Assembly: GCA_025716855.1 (NCBI GenBank)
Contig: JAIXMQ010000008.1
Span: forward strand, 124,001 to 188,000
Source of the DNA: Pilaira anomala
Taxonomy: Eukaryota > Mucoromycota > Mucoromycetes > Mucorales > Mucoraceae
Length of the DNA: 64,000 nucleotides
Reading direction: 5' to 3'
Position numbers and translations under genes: made by a program. The notes beneath the pieces are model-generated. The model was given only the letters and a program-made list of their open reading frames with translations. It was not told the DNA's origin and did no database searches. Of the stretch, positions 24,496-37,738 are shown one piece after another. Position 1 is the first letter of the stretch. Every line of letters begins with the position of its first letter.

Positions 24496-24583
24496 AAAAA
24501 AAAAAAAAAAAAAAAGTTATGCATCTTTATTCTTACTTTTTATGAACATGATTTCTCTTTCTATGCTTTAACTCCCCCCCCCC

Positions 24584-24588
<5 letters not shown>

Positions 24589-24623
<35 letters not shown>
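24589..24623. repeat. (CA)n microsatellite with adjoining C run
   Basis: Dinucleotide repeat between the convergent 3' ends of the RRM-MLLE and GT71 genes, preceded by C11. Confidence 0.9.
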
Positions 24624-24627
<4 letters not shown>

Positions 24628-24754
24628 TTTTATATACTATATATTATATCCCTTTCCCTTCTTCTTTCTATCAATTTTTTTTTTATTGAAAAAAAAAAAA
24701 AATATATATACTTATAACCAAACCAAAAAAAATATATATATATATATCTATCAA

Positions 24755-26240
24755 TCAACTATAACCACCAATGCCACCCGATTGAAAATATAAATCTTGA
24801 AAACCATTCAAAACTTCATCAAACGATTCAACAAAACTAGATGATTCTTCCGTGCTACGAGTAGCAAAATTCATACAACCCATTGGACTTGACTGATTGG
24901 TCATATAAAACACTGGGCTTAAATAATGATTGGATTGATCATCCTTGTACCTTTTAATTAAGTGCCACGGACGTTCTTCTACTACTACTACGCCCTTTGT
25001 TATAAATACAGATTTTGGCATTTGTTTCATCAGATTTGCATGTACAAATAAAGGTCGATCCTCTTCATCATCCATATACTGTAACATACTATGCCCACAA
25101 AATTTACCTTCGACCATCATCCCACCCATCCCTACAAACGTCTTGATACGATAAAACGGTACCTTTAATGCTTTCCATCCATACTGAAATGTATCTTTAT
25201 CTCCATTTAAAAGGTTAAAATACAATTCATGATAGAACTGCATAAACCATGCAAGTTGAAGTGGAAGCCAGTGTCGCTTTTTATCTACCACGATCTGTCC
25301 AGACTCTTGCTCCCATTCATCTTCACATTCAATCTGGAGGATCCTGAATACCTTGTTCTCGCTCGCTGTCTTCCAGAAATCGGGCCAGAAGATCGCTCCA
25401 TATGTCTTGTACTGCTTGGTCTGGAATAAAAAACTGGGATCTCGTGTAGGAATATTATCTGAATCAAGATATAATACATGACGAAAACTTGAATTGATAA
25501 TAGCCGCTGCCTTGGTTTGAAATCTAGAAATTATAAATATATATATAGGTGATGAGTCTTTCTTTTTTTTTTTTTTTTTTTCATTGTGTGTGTGTATATA
25601 TATTGGATATGCAATACTGAATTTTTATAACATTTGTAAAAGAGGAAACTTACTGCTTGGTACGTCCCCTGGATCGACTTAATGGTTTCGCAAGTCCAAT
25701 GTCGGACAGGTCACGTAAACTCACATTTTTAAATGATTTTATTTCGGGCAGAAATAAGGCCGCAGCGTCCGCTTCTTGTTCCATATGCCAAATTTCGATA
25801 GGTAATACACAATTAAATTCGTTTTGTAACAATCGAATGGTTCCCATCGTTCTTTTTAGAGTATCATCATTACCAGCCACAAAAACAATTCCCTCGAGTA
25901 TGTGCCAGTCTGGTATAGTGGGTTTTCTCTTTTCTTGATCTATGAATTGTTTCCATACTTGCGTATAGATTTTAATTGATTTATCTGATAATTGATCCCA
26001 AAATTTACGATGATTGGTTCGATGATGATTATCTACGTTTCTTTCAACATTTTCTGTTAGACAAGCCGTGTTGAATTGTTGTTGTTGTTCTTGTTCTTCT
26101 TTTGTTGGTATCGTCGGTTGTTCTTGTACTTGTTGTTGCGTTGTTGGTAACGATTGATAGACACATAGGTACAAATAAATAGGATAACTTATAATTATTA
26201 AAGCAACTGCATATTTTAATAGAACAGATTTACGTTTCAT
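24755..26240 (-). CDS. GT71-family mannosyltransferase (MNN1/MNN2-type), Golgi type II membrane protein
   Basis: Two exons (26240-25654, 25523-24755) join in frame to give 451 aa. The N-terminus has a short basic cytoplasmic stretch (MKRKS) and one membrane anchor at about residues 9-28, then a Gln-rich stem, a typical Golgi type II layout. The catalytic part shows GIVFVAGN, RTMGTIRLLQNEF, LPIEIWHM, AAAIINSSFRHVLYLDSDNI (the DxD metal/nucleotide-sugar site), FWPDFWK and CGHSMLQY. These match fungal alpha-1,2/1,3-mannosyltransferases of CAZy family GT71, which extend cell-wall mannan or N-glycans from GDP-mannose. The linkage made cannot be told from sequence. The gene lies 142 bases from CMC2 on the same strand. 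Confidence 0.9.
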
Positions 26241-26382
26241 TCGACTGTTTTTATTTTATGAGGAAAAAAAAAAAAAAAAGGAAGGGAATAGAAATAAAAA
26301 AGGATATAAAAAAAAAAAAAAAAAAAGGTACAAATGAAAAGAGATCGTCTCAAGATTACACAATGATTTTTGAAAAGGAGCT

Positions 26383-26715
26383 TTATTTATTTTGTTCAGC
26401 CTTTACAAAAGCTGGTGGTTCATCAATTTCTTTCCAAATTTGTTCCATTCTCTTTCTCTTTTCTAAAGATGCACCCTTATTCTGAGCACGCATAGCAAGA
26501 AACTAAATTGATTGATCAACAGTTTTTAGTTTTTTTTTATTTTTATTTTTTTTTTTTTTTCTTACCTCTTCTTTTAAACACTTGTCAACAGCTGTCTTGG
26601 CAGAATTACAAGCACCAATAAACTTATTAAATGTACCGGCATTATGACAATCGTTTAAAGCTTGAATCACCTCGTCACAACCTTCTTGTTTATGAGCTTC
26701 TAATGGAGGATGCAT
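26383..26715 (-). CDS. CMC2: COX assembly factor CMC2, twin CX9C protein
   Basis: Two exons (26715-26566, 26502-26383) give 89 aa. Opens with MHPPLEAHKQEGCDEVIQAL, close to the conserved MHPPL start of Cmc2. The twin CX9C pairs are exact: C-DEVIQALND-C and C-NSAKTAVDK-C, the fold imported and oxidised by the Mia40 pathway in the intermembrane space. Cmc2 proteins help assemble cytochrome c oxidase, probably with Cmc1. The end of exon 1 (KCLKEE) is also typical. The 3' exon encodes a basic/acidic helical tail ending in EQNK. Short T-rich intron. Confidence 0.92.
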
Positions 26716-26930
26716 TTTCTTTTCTTAATGTATGAATGAATGTTGTAACAAAAAAAAAAGAAAACTTTTTTTTTTACCCTTGACCCCCCGGGCAACAAAA
26801 TACAGTTGATTCAAACCCAAAGAGACGGGGATTACAAATCGAATGATTTTTTATTTTATAAGAGAGGTACTACAGCATGAAAAAAGTTTAATTTGTTTTT
26901 TTTTTTTTTTCTTTTCTTGAAATTAAAAAG

Positions 26931-27344
26931 ATGGCAAATGAAATTAGATTAGGACGTCTTGTACAATGTCATTGTAAACATACTTGTTTACCGAATAGTA
27001 AACATGGGTTCCAATGGTTACTTCCACGAACAAAGAGTAAACATATGATGTACCAACATATTCAACAAAAAAACCAAAGTAAGGAGATTTTTTTATTTTA
27101 TCTTTTTTGTTAATTAAAAAAAGGTGTATTAGCCGTCAACAGTTCTGTAGATCACATTCAAAAACAACTTGACTCGTTCTCATTGAACAAGCAAAAAGTG
27201 AACTGTTTGAAAAAGAAACAGAAAAACTTCAAGATGCCCATCTTGATGGAACTCGAATTAAAGAAAAAGATCTCTTCTTCTTCTTCTCAAAGTAATGGTA
27301 ACACGGTTCTTAAAGAGTTTTATGTCAAGTCTTCTTATAATTGA
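26931..27344 (+). CDS. Small Cys/His and Lys-rich protein of unknown function
   Basis: Two exons (26931-27078, 27124-27344) join in frame to give 122 aa. Exon 1 has a compact C-x-C-x3-C cluster (VQCHCKHTC, residues 11-19) and a basic H-rich stretch (KSKHMMYQH), suggestive of a small metal-binding motif; its shape vaguely recalls N-terminal motifs of Mucorales transposon proteins, which is only an impression. Exon 2 is Lys-rich and ends with a Ser run. Oddity: between about 27190 and 27283 the -1 frame has the A/T-ending codons typical of this genome and reads as a charged coiled coil (ELFEKETEKLQDAHLD), while the annotated frame is rich in G/C-ending codons. The gene may be frameshifted, mis-modelled or a pseudogene. 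The ATG follows a T-rich tract. Confidence 0.45.
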
Positions 27345-29761
27345 TGACTCTTACTTTTTCAAAAAGAAAAAAAAAAGACTTTTACATACCCTCTCTCCCT
27401 TTTTTCTTTTTCCTTTAAAAAAAAAATAATTTAATAGAGTGATCCTTGTCTCTCTACTACTTTTAAACTATGAGAAATCTTCTTGTAATACTGATATCTA
27501 AATCATTTTCTTGCCACTTGATTTTCTAATATTTATTTATTTTTTATGTAAGTAACCTTTTTAAAATGAATTTATCTATAATTCATGCAAAAAAAAAAAA
27601 AAATCTTTTTAACAAAGAACTCGAGTGTGAGATTTTTTTTTTGTCAGAAAAAAATGTCAACTTTTATATAGAGAGCTCAAAGTAACAGAGGAGGAAACGA
27701 ATACCTTTCATGAGTAAACAGTTTCATTTTTTTTTTTTTTTTTTTGGCTCTCTCGATCTTTCCGTACACTCTGAGCATTCCATTGCTTGATACATTTCTT
27801 CATAATTCTGATAAATTATGGTTAATTTTTTTCATGCAAAATCTAAAAAAAAAAGGCGGGATTTGAATTAAGCGCCTTTTTTCTTTTAGAGAGAAATGCC
27901 CATCCTAAACATAAACTTTTTTTTTTTTTTTTTTTTTTTTGCTCTCTGATTATCTTTCATTACTTTAAATGAATATATCAACTGATCTTAATGTTACTTG
28001 GTGTATGTATATATATATAATTTATCGTTCATATGTATATATATATGAAAGTATGTAAGGTTTAGAGGCAAACCTTAAAACGGAATATATTGCATCGCAT
28101 ATATAACGCCTCTCAATCTAAATAGAATTACAGGGAGTTGTTTAATTAGATTTTTTTTTTTTTTTTTGTATTTTGTTCATCCAAGTATGCATGCTATGTT
28201 GTCTGATAACTTTTTATACAGATATCTATACTAATTTTAAAAAAAAAACAAAAAAAATATGCCTCGAATGTCCTAAATCTTTTTTTTGCTCTCATAAATG
28301 TATATGTCAGTCTTCCTTTTTCTAAAAAAAAAAATAATAATAATAATAATAATATGAACAATTAAAGAAGAAAAAATGAATTAGAACATCATTGGACTCT
28401 AAGTGCTTCCAAAGAGTCTTTGCATTCTTAATCAATATGCATGTTGTATACAGAAAAAAAAAATTTTTAATCTATATATATTTTTTTCTACAAGAGTAGG
28501 TTAGTAATTAATAGGTGTGTGTGGACGATCGAAATTTATATATGACATGGCAGAAATACAAAACGCAGCGTATTGTTCTTTTTACATTTATTTCTCTCTT
28601 TCACTCTCAAAGACGCTTCCTTTTTCCCAATAAGATATAAGCAAAGAGTGAGAAAAGAAGCAGCAGTAAATAATTTTAATAGTATGTACATGCTTGTTAA
28701 CATTAAACCTATATCTCTGCTTTTCAATCTCTTTAATAAAATATAGAGTAAACCAATGACCCGCGGGATTTTGTTTTGTTTTTTTTTTGTAGAAAGCCTG
28801 GATAATAATAAGGGGATTTATTAATACAATGTCGTGATTACTTTAATACACGCTCTTTGACTTTTTTTTTTTTTGAAATAAACAATGACGATTAAATTAT
28901 AAAAAAAGAAACTGAATCATTTCTGCTGCAGGTTCAGTTCTGAAAACCTTGTATTGAACGGCTAAAAAGCTTTTTGTTTAAAACAAGGATCGGTTACGGC
29001 ATTATATTGGACCCGATAACAAAAATGGTTTGTATTGAAAAAAAAAAAAAAAAAAATCATACGGGACCTCTCTCGCTGAATAAAATATCACATATTGATT
29101 TAACTGAAACAAGTAAAAAAGGTTACTAGTTTCATTTAATATAAACTTTACATATTTTTGTATCATGAGGTAATTTGAACGATAAAAGTTGTTACTTTAC
29201 CTGGAACACACGCGAATGTTTATTCTCCCCCCAAAATAATAATAATAAACTTCCATCACCATGATGACTCTCTGGTTTTTAAACACATTTTTTTTTTTTT
29301 GTTCTCGTGTTATGAACAAAATAATACCGAAGAATATTCAATACGGGTAAAGTTTTTATCTTTTTTTTTTTTTTTTTGTATTCAGTAAAAAAAAAAAACT
29401 CGTTTAATATCAAAGTCAATCTTTGAACTTACTTGATTTAGTACAATGATTTATGTAGTAGGTCATCAAATGCTTTGTATTACCTCGAATGAACAATTGA
29501 AATTACTCAGAGTAATGAACCTTTTTCACTATTTGTTGAATGGTACCTCATGTAATGCGGTGCAAAACAAAAAAGATGCATACGGCTTAAATAAACTTAA
29601 AGTTCTACTTTTTTTTTTTTTTTGAGTATTTTATTAAACAAGGTTGAAGATAGAACCCGACCGTCCTATATAAATAATAAGCGTTATATATACCTATATA
29701 AGGAGAGAATAGAATCCTAATCTATGAAACAAGTAAATCGGCAGCATGATATACACGTTAT

Positions 29762-29799
<38 letters not shown>

Positions 29800-30425
29800 C
29801 GTGTGAAATTAACTCGGCGTATATAATATTACCAAACTTCTGCCTTGGGAAATATTTGACTCTCTATATATGAGAAAAAAAAAAAGGTGTATACATGTTT
29901 TATTTCCCTTCGTTCCTGTCATTTTGTCTATTTTTTTTTTTTTTTTTTTGTTTCTGAAACCATTCAGTCTGATTAAAAATTCACAGTTCGCTTAACCAAT
30001 GTATTTAAAATAGTAATCATACATATAGCTAAAAAAAAAAAAAAAAAAAAAAAATTGTTAACTGATCTACATGAAAACGCAGAAATTTCTGTAGTCTAAG
30101 GTAATACAATCGGTGAAAGAATTAAAAGGCATTTTTTTTTTTTTTTTTTATTCTGTAAATTCTATTCTGTAATATCTATTTTTTTTTAAAAATCGACTTT
30201 TGAACGGAATTTTCCTAATAAAAGCGTATTACTTCTCATGTGTCTACTTTAAAAACAAACTTTTTTTTTTTACGCCCCATACCCCCCATCGTAAAAAAAG
30301 AAAAAGAAAAAGCTAAAATGTGATTATATATTCATTTATCGTGAGTTAAAAGTCGCATAGTAAAAAAATTTAGTTGTTCGATCAACTTCTAAGAACGACA
30401 TCGAGAATTAATAAATCAGTTACAT

Positions 30426-30456
<31 letters not shown>

Positions 30457-33400
30457 AAACCGGGTGTTCCGAATGTGGATAATGACGAATGAATTATGAT
30501 AAGAGGGCCCTTGTTATTTAAACATTAAAAAAAAAATGAACATTAAATGAAAAAGAATAGAATATGAAAGAAGGATCTCTAGTTCTTCTTTAATAGGTTG
30601 AGAACTTTTACTCAAATCTTTTTTTTGTTCAGACATAAGCGGAGAGAGACAGAGAGAGAGAGAGAGATAGTTTTTATGAAAAATTTGTCTGGACCCCCCA
30701 CATGAAAACAAAAAATCAAAATAACGGTTTCCCGACTTTGGACTATCCAATAATTCAAAAACTTAAGCTAAGGATTTGTGTTACAAAATAAAAATTTTTA
30801 AGCTATTCTGATGTCATGTCGCTACCATAAAAGAGATAATGCCCTTTTTTACCTTTCTGGATTATTGGGTTTTTGACTATTACATGTTTGTCTCAAGTGA
30901 CATATTTGTTATTGTTTTTCCTAAATTTATGTTGAGTTTAAAAAGTCTAATTTTCTGAGCAAAATAATATTATAGAAACTATAAAAAAATATGTTGCTGT
31001 TAGAATTTTGGTTTGAGAAGCTTATTACATTATCACAACGTAACACAATTAAATACAGTGATTAAACTATATTTTCATGTAATAGTCATTCTTAAGGCTG
31101 AGGCCATTTAAAAAAAAAAACATTAAACCGGATCAAAATCTTTCAAACTTTGAATCCGGTTAAAAATGCGGTTATCTAATTCTTACGAGAATTATAGCTA
31201 TGTTTTATGCTTATTTCTTACATATGATGAATGAGTATATTTACCTTGAGAGATTCATGACATACCTTAAATGGTTAACACAACTTTTTTTTTTTTTTGT
31301 AGGAAGACTTTTTGTTTTGAAAGGGATAATGAAATACGTAATTTTATCTATATATCTCAAAAAATTAGCTTGAGACTGAATCCAAATTTATAAGTTTTCT
31401 TTTGAAAGTCAAATGTCTGTTATTTCCTGAATTACAAATAGTTCTAAAGATTTTAAGAATATCATTACCTTAAAAAAAAACAGAGTAGTGCTTTTTTTTT
31501 TTTTTTTCAGTCAATTCAAAAGATAACAAGTTCGTAATCAGAACTTTGAATAAAATGATGCAGACCAAAACTAACTATTTTTGCAAAGAAAAAAATTATG
31601 ATTGGAGTACCTGTTCTTTGGTTTTTAGTAGGACAAAAGTTTTTTATTGGTTTTGTTTTAGAGCCAAAAAAAAAAAAAAAAAAAAAAAAAAAGGTTACAG
31701 AAATTAAAAAAAAAAGGGGGGGGGGTGGATGAATAAAAAAAAAAAAAAAAAAGTTCAGGGCAAATCAGCAGTTTTACCAATTTTATACAATCTGTGTAAG
31801 TGTTCTATTTTATTCTGTAAGTTCTTTTTAATTGATGACGAAAATCTAGTTCGAAAATCAACATTTTTGGTTTTTACTCAATAATAATCTGAACCCAATT
31901 CCATTTGCTCTTCCCCCATTCCCCCCCCCCCCACATACGGACGACAGACAAAAAAAAAAGGGGGGGGGGCGGCAGGTAAAGGGGAAACCTCTCAGTAAAA
32001 ACTATAATTTTTGCTAGTAGAAAAAGAGTTAGACTTTTGAACTTGTGTCAAAAAGATTATATAGTCAATATATGCTAGAAGTGCAACCGAACAAAAGATC
32101 TGAAAATATGCACATATACAACAATACATTCTATGTAAGGTGTTAAGTATTCAAGTTTTCTTCTGTGTATATCAAATATATATAGATGTAATAGATAGCC
32201 AAAAAAAAAAAAAAAAAAAAACTTTTTCATCTGAGTACAGCAGGCTAAAATAGATAGATTAGAGGGGAGTATTATACGCGAGAGTGTGTATCTCTGGTAT
32301 CACGGAAATACAATGCTTTAAGTAATAATTCAGTTATTACCCCTATCTTTGTTTACTGACAGTTGTATTTTTTTTTTTTTTTTTTTTTGCAGATCATTTA
32401 TTATAGGGAAAACAAGGATATTATCTACCCATAAAAAAAAAAAAAAAACTTTAAAACACCTGTTTATCATATTTGATGAAAAATAAACTTTCTCTCTCTC
32501 CTGAAAATATTACGACAGAATAAGCCGTCTTTGAATAATTTTATTACAGAAAGAACTTATCGCGTATGAAAAAGTATATAATCAATGCTTGTGTTATTAT
32601 TAGACTATTGTGCTAGAAAAAGGGTAAGCTTTTATATTAATAGAATAATGATATAATACAAATAAAAGCTTAAACCGATTCAGATGTAATATGTTTTGAG
32701 ATTTACACAATCAAGTAATTGAGTCGATTGAGTAAGACAAACACCAAGGAGAAGACGTTGTATTTTTATTTCTTGTTTAAAACTACCAAGATGTATAGCA
32801 AATAAGTTTAATTGATTGCACATAATAGATGTGCACAAAAAAACTTTAATATTTCATCAGGTGGTTTGATATCAGTACAACCATCTATTTATGGAATAAT
32901 AAAAGGTGTAATATTAAATGAAAAAGTAAATAAACACGGTTTTAAAAATCAATCAAAAAGTTAATCTCACATTTAAATGATCATAGTAAAATAATAATTC
33001 TCATCACGCTTTTGAGCTGTATAAAATCATATTTACATATATATTTTTTTTTTTGATGTGTGTGGGGGGACGAAATAAATCAGGCCATGTCTCACTTTTT
33101 TTTTATTCCTTTTCTCGCTCTCTCGGAATGAACAGTACCGATGATTGTAACCTTAAAAAAAAAAACGATTCTCCTTTTCAGATCAGCAAAAACGATTATA
33201 AAATCAGTATACATGTTGTATTACTTGACAAATTTACTTTTTCAAAAAAAAAAAAAAAAAAGGGGGGGGGATGGGGGAGGGTGATAAGAGTGATCCACGG
33301 TTTGTGTAGAGGGTACCTATTTTGACTATGAAACTAAACCAGTTTAGAACAGAAAGAAAGAAAGAAAGAAAGAAAAAAAAAGAGCCAAGTTTTCGAACGA

Positions 33401-33716
33401 GAACAAGATTTATTTTCAAAAAGATTTTTTTTTTAAAAAAACGCGTAATGCTCTTCTAGACTTTTGAAAAATACAATGTCACGTGAGGGAATGATGTGTG
33501 TTTTACTCCTTTAATTTTAATTTTCTTCTCATAACCCTTTTTTTTTTTTTTTTTTCCATCGATCAAAGTTATTTTTGGTGTCAACTTGCAAGAAAACTCT
33601 TTAGTTAATTACAGTACGGTTTTACATCTATTTATGAATACACCCTTTTATTATTATTATTATTAATACTTTCATCTCTTCTCTCTTTTATTATGAATAA
33701 TTTTTATGCAATGTAT

Positions 33717-33752
<36 letters not shown>

Positions 33753-33756
33753 CAAT
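27345..33756. other. 6.4-kb region with no recognisable gene, dense in A/T homopolymers
   Basis: Homopolymer A or T runs of 10 or more bases recur every 100-300 bases throughout (for example T36 at 29764-29799 and T22-T28 runs at 27923, 30432 and 33720), on both strands. Rare G/C runs interrupt this (31711-31727, 31921-31933, 31960-31970, 33262-33275). Open frames are short and low complexity. A 40-codon minus-strand frame near 30636-30514 (MSEQKKDLSKSSQ...) ends in a hydrophobic segment but lacks support. No tRNA or repeat family seen. Confidence 0.55.
31711..31975. repeat. Cluster of A-run/G-run and C-run homopolymers
   Basis: A(n)G(about 10) near 31711, C13 near 31921 and A9G10 near 31951-31970 lie within 260 bases. 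They form long purine- or pyrimidine-only stretches on one strand, able in principle to form triplex or G-quadruplex structures or hairpins between the C and G runs. Confidence 0.7.
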
Positions 33757-33920
33757 ATGGGACAAACATTATCAGAACCAATTACTGAAAAGACCTCAAC
33801 TCACGGTTCTAACAATAAATATTTTTATGGTTGCTCTCACATGCAAGGCTGGAGACTTAGTAAGTAATCTTGTTAAGGATAGTGATAGATGGAGTTATTT
33901 AAACAAAAAAAAAAAACTTT

Positions 33921-33961
<41 letters not shown>

Positions 33962-34907
33962 GCTATGGAAGATGCACACACGACTCTTTTAAAATTAGGT
34001 GATACTGATTTTAGTTTCTTTGGAGTATATGATGGACACGGTGGTAAGTTATTTAAAAAAAAAAATGAAAAAGGTTTTTTTTTAAGTGAACAAAAAGAAG
34101 TTTTTGACCCGTTTTACATTTTTTTTTTAAAGGTTCTTCCATAGCTCATTATACTGGTCAAACATTATATAAAAAAGTACTCGAGAGTGAATATTTTGCA
34201 AAAAAGGAATACGCAAAAGCTATGACAGATGCTTTTTTAACCTTGGACAAGTGTTTAATTGAAGGTAATTTAAAATGTAAAAAAAAAAAAGAGTGAGGGA
34301 CTTATAAAAAAAAAAAAAAAAATAGATAATAATTTTGCCTATGATCCTTCTGGATGTACTGCTGTTGCTGCCCTTGTTACTGATGAAGATGAGATTATTG
34401 TGGTAAGAACGAATCATAATAATAATAATAAAAGATGGAAAGAGAGAAGTAATGATGATTTTGTGTGTGTGTGTGTGTATAGGCCAATGCAGGTGATTCA
34501 AGAGCTGTGATTAGTGTTGCAGGAAAGGTAAAGCCTCTTTCTTACGATCATAAACCAACAGACGAAAACGAGATGGAAAGAATTATCAATGCTGGTGGAT
34601 TTGTTGATTTTGGTCGCGTTAACGGTAAGTAAATTTTTTTTTTAAAAAAAAAAAAGTATAAAACATAAAACTCATCCTATTTAAATAAAGGCAATTTGGC
34701 TCTTTCTCGCGCAATAGGAGATTTTGAATTCAAACAAAACGATAAACTTCCTGCAGAAAAACAAGCTGTTACTTGTAAGTAAAATATATATATATTTGAA
34801 TTTTTTTTTTTTCGTGCTTAATAAGTTTGTGTATAGGTAACCCTGATATCATAACACACAAGATTACTAAAGACGATGAGTTTTTTGTCTTGGCTTGTGA
34901 TGGTAAG

Positions 34908-34938
<31 letters not shown>

Positions 34939-35219
34939 TTGTATAGGTATATATTTAATTTATTCATTTATTTATAGGTATATGGGATTGTATGTCTAAC
35001 CAAGGTGTCGTTGATTTTGTCCGTTCAGGTGTTGCAGAAGATAAACCACTTGAAACTATTTGTGAAAATATGATGGATCATTGTCTTGCCGATTCTCAAA
35101 CATCCAATGGACTTGGTTATGATAATATGTCTGTTATGATTATTGGTATTCTTAATGGAAAGACTGAAAAAGAATGGTATCAGAGTATGAAAGAAAAAAA
35201 GATGGTTAAATCAGAATAA
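33757..35219 (+). CDS. PP2C-type protein phosphatase (Ptc2/Ptc3-like)
   Basis: Eight exons (33757-33859, 33963-34043, 34133-34264, 34326-34402, 34483-34624, 34691-34774, 34837-34902, 34978-35219) give 308 aa; every phase closes. [10 protein letters not shown] at the N-terminus has Gly2/Ser6, a probable N-myristoylation context, and is the conserved start of fungal Ptc2/3 enzymes. Metal-binding and catalytic motifs: MEDAH (at the exon 1/2 junction), [40 protein letters not shown] and [11 protein letters not shown]2C enzymes are Mn/Mg-dependent Ser/Thr phosphatases that switch off stress MAP kinases and checkpoint signals. Introns are 45-103 bases, several almost pure A/T. Shorter than yeast Ptc2, lacking the long C-terminal extension. 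Confidence 0.94.
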
Positions 35220-37738
35220 ACTTTTTTTGTTTTTTTTTTAGCTTAAATTAAATTCGATTATTATATTTTAAGCTTTTTGGTGCAACCATAAAAAAAAATG
35301 ATTATATTACATTAGTTCTCATGTGAGCATTCTTTTTTTTTTTTTAAAAAAAAATAATAATAATAATAATCAAGAATGTACATAAATAAAAAAAAGAAAA
35401 AGAAAAAAGTAATAAGAAAAGCTGGTTAGTATTTTAGAGAGAGGAATGAAGAGAGAGAAAAGTTAAACTAGGCTATAAAAATAAAGCAGAGAAATACCTA
35501 TTCAAGAGTATGGGTATTTTTTTTTTTTTTTTTTTTGAAAGTTTGCCTAGAATAGTGATTCTGCAAAACATATTTTACAATTAACTTAATTTCGACCAGG
35601 AGTAAGAAGCTGTCCGTCTTTGGCATACATATAAAAGAAATGAAAAAAAAATATATATATATATATTTCAAAGCAGATGACAGTTTTTTTTTTTTTTTTA
35701 TGCGGCTTATTATACATCTGTTTAGTTAAGGGGGGTCATAGGTTTTTTTTTTTTTTTAAAAAAGGTATGCTTTAGTTACTTTATGAAATGCATTATGAAT
35801 CTGAATGTAAAAGAAAAGATTTATTTAACGTATACCTGGGGCACATTTTGATTTATATATCTTTTTGTTCTAAAATATTCTAAGTCGGGGGTACAGAGAG
35901 AGATTTTTTTTTAGTTTACATGTGTTTAAAAAACGATCTCCAACTGATTGTTACTGAATTTAGAAAATATTTTTAAGAATGAATAATTTTATTTATATTC
36001 GATCTAATAAATAATCTACTACTACTGGTTTTTGCAGTAAGGTTTTAAATAAAATCAGGCACACATGAATATACTTAATTTTTTATTATATTGTATATAA
36101 TATTTATATCAGCAATTATATAATCATGATTAATATTTAGAAAGTATAATTAAATTAAACTTTTTTTTATTTTCCAAGATTTTTTTTTTTTTTTTTTTTT
36201 TATTTATTTACATTCTCTTTAACATTCTAACGGATAAACTTGGTTTTTGGGTCCCTGTCACCAGTTCCGACTGAATGGTAAAATATTTTTTATTTTTATT
36301 TTTTTTTCTTCTATAGTGTTCCACTACTATTTTATTATATAATGATCTCATACTGATGGTATCATTTTTTTTTTTAAAAAAAAAAACTCTAAAAGACAAG
36401 TACGGATTATTCATGGTGTACATTTGCCGAAAATATTTTGGCGTGAGTTTAAAAATATTCGGAGATAAATAGTTTAAACGGTTGAATGGGAAATAAAATG
36501 TAATAAAATTCTAGAATTTGTGAATACTCGATTATTAGTATTAAACATTTAGAGAAGGTAAAATCTATTTATACTTGATGTTTCATGCTGCTAAAATAAT
36601 TTTTAAAGCTTCCGATTTATCATTCACAAGAATAATTTATAATAACCCATTCCCTTTACAAGAGAGAGGTACCAAGTAGGTTTTTGTCATGTGGAGGAGT
36701 TTTTTTTTTTCCTTTGGTTCGTTTGGAATTTAACAAGGGTTGTTCAGACTGATAAGATTCGAATTCTTAATTACTGCTATGAATTGAAATAGTAATTTGT
36801 GTTTTATTTATGACCATTCTATAATATAATTCCATGCTTGGTGGTAAAAAGTCTAATTGGTTGTTTGTTACACATGGTAGCATATCGTGGAAATGATATT
36901 CAACACATTTATATACAGGATAACACAATAAGATGAATGATTTGATTATAAAAAAAAGAAAAAAAAGGCCCCAATTGATAATAATAATGAAGGTTCAAGG
37001 TATTTAGTTAAAGAATTCCACACATACGTTGTTACTATGTAAGGGGGAATGAGAATATTACACACATTCTTTAATAATTAAGGTTGGCTCAAGAAACAAT
37101 TAATTGAAAACAATCGATTTTTTTTAGGAGTAACTAAACAAAATTATTCCCGCCAAAATAAATTAAAATTTAGGGGCAAATAAAAAATGCGCGCGCGCGA
37201 GTTAAGCTGAGTCATTTTTTTAGGCTGTATAAAAAAAACCTTAATGCCTAAAAAAAAAAAAAATGTTTCAAACAAAGTCCGAATAAACTAAAATGCATTT
37301 TTTCTTTTTTAAGGTCCAGACTCTAAAAAAAAAAAAAAAATTAACTTTTTTTTTTTTTTACACAAATAACAAAACTGTGTGTAATGACATCAAGTATAGG
37401 CAATCAAGATATTTCCCGATACAGCCACTTTCTTAAGCAGGTCCCCTCCTCCCTCCTCTCTCCTCTCTCCCTCCTCCCCCCAAGAATGCAGTTCGCTCCT
37501 CTATTTTTGCATGAAACATACATTACTTCTTTCGCGCTTTCATGACATAATATGCTGATCATGAAAAAAAAAAAAAAAAAAAAGTTTAAAAAAAAAAAAA
37601 AAAAAAAACGCCAAAAGTATATAAATACCCATCCTTTTTTTTTTTTTTTTTTAATTTTTTTATTTTACTACTTTGTATCATTTTATTTTATTTATTTATT
37701 TCCTTTTTTATAATCACACTTATTATAAATTATATTAA
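35220..37738. other. 2.5-kb spacer, no gene recognised
   Basis: AT-rich with homopolymer runs, a short (GC)n run at about 37190-37199 and a pyrimidine-only CTCCTCCC tract at about 37440-37481. The last 100 bases are T-rich and lead into the WOPR gene start. Confidence 0.6.

Noticed and set aside
30514..30750. Minus-strand frame with inner MSEQKKDLSKSSQ and a hydrophobic end
   Set aside because: Only 40 codons, no recognised family and no splice continuation; could be a real micropeptide but is unsupported.
36740..36790. GATTCGAA-like B-box resemblance to a tRNA
   Set aside because: No matching A box, anticodon arm or acceptor stem around it; similarly weak matches near 31150 and 57820 were dropped.
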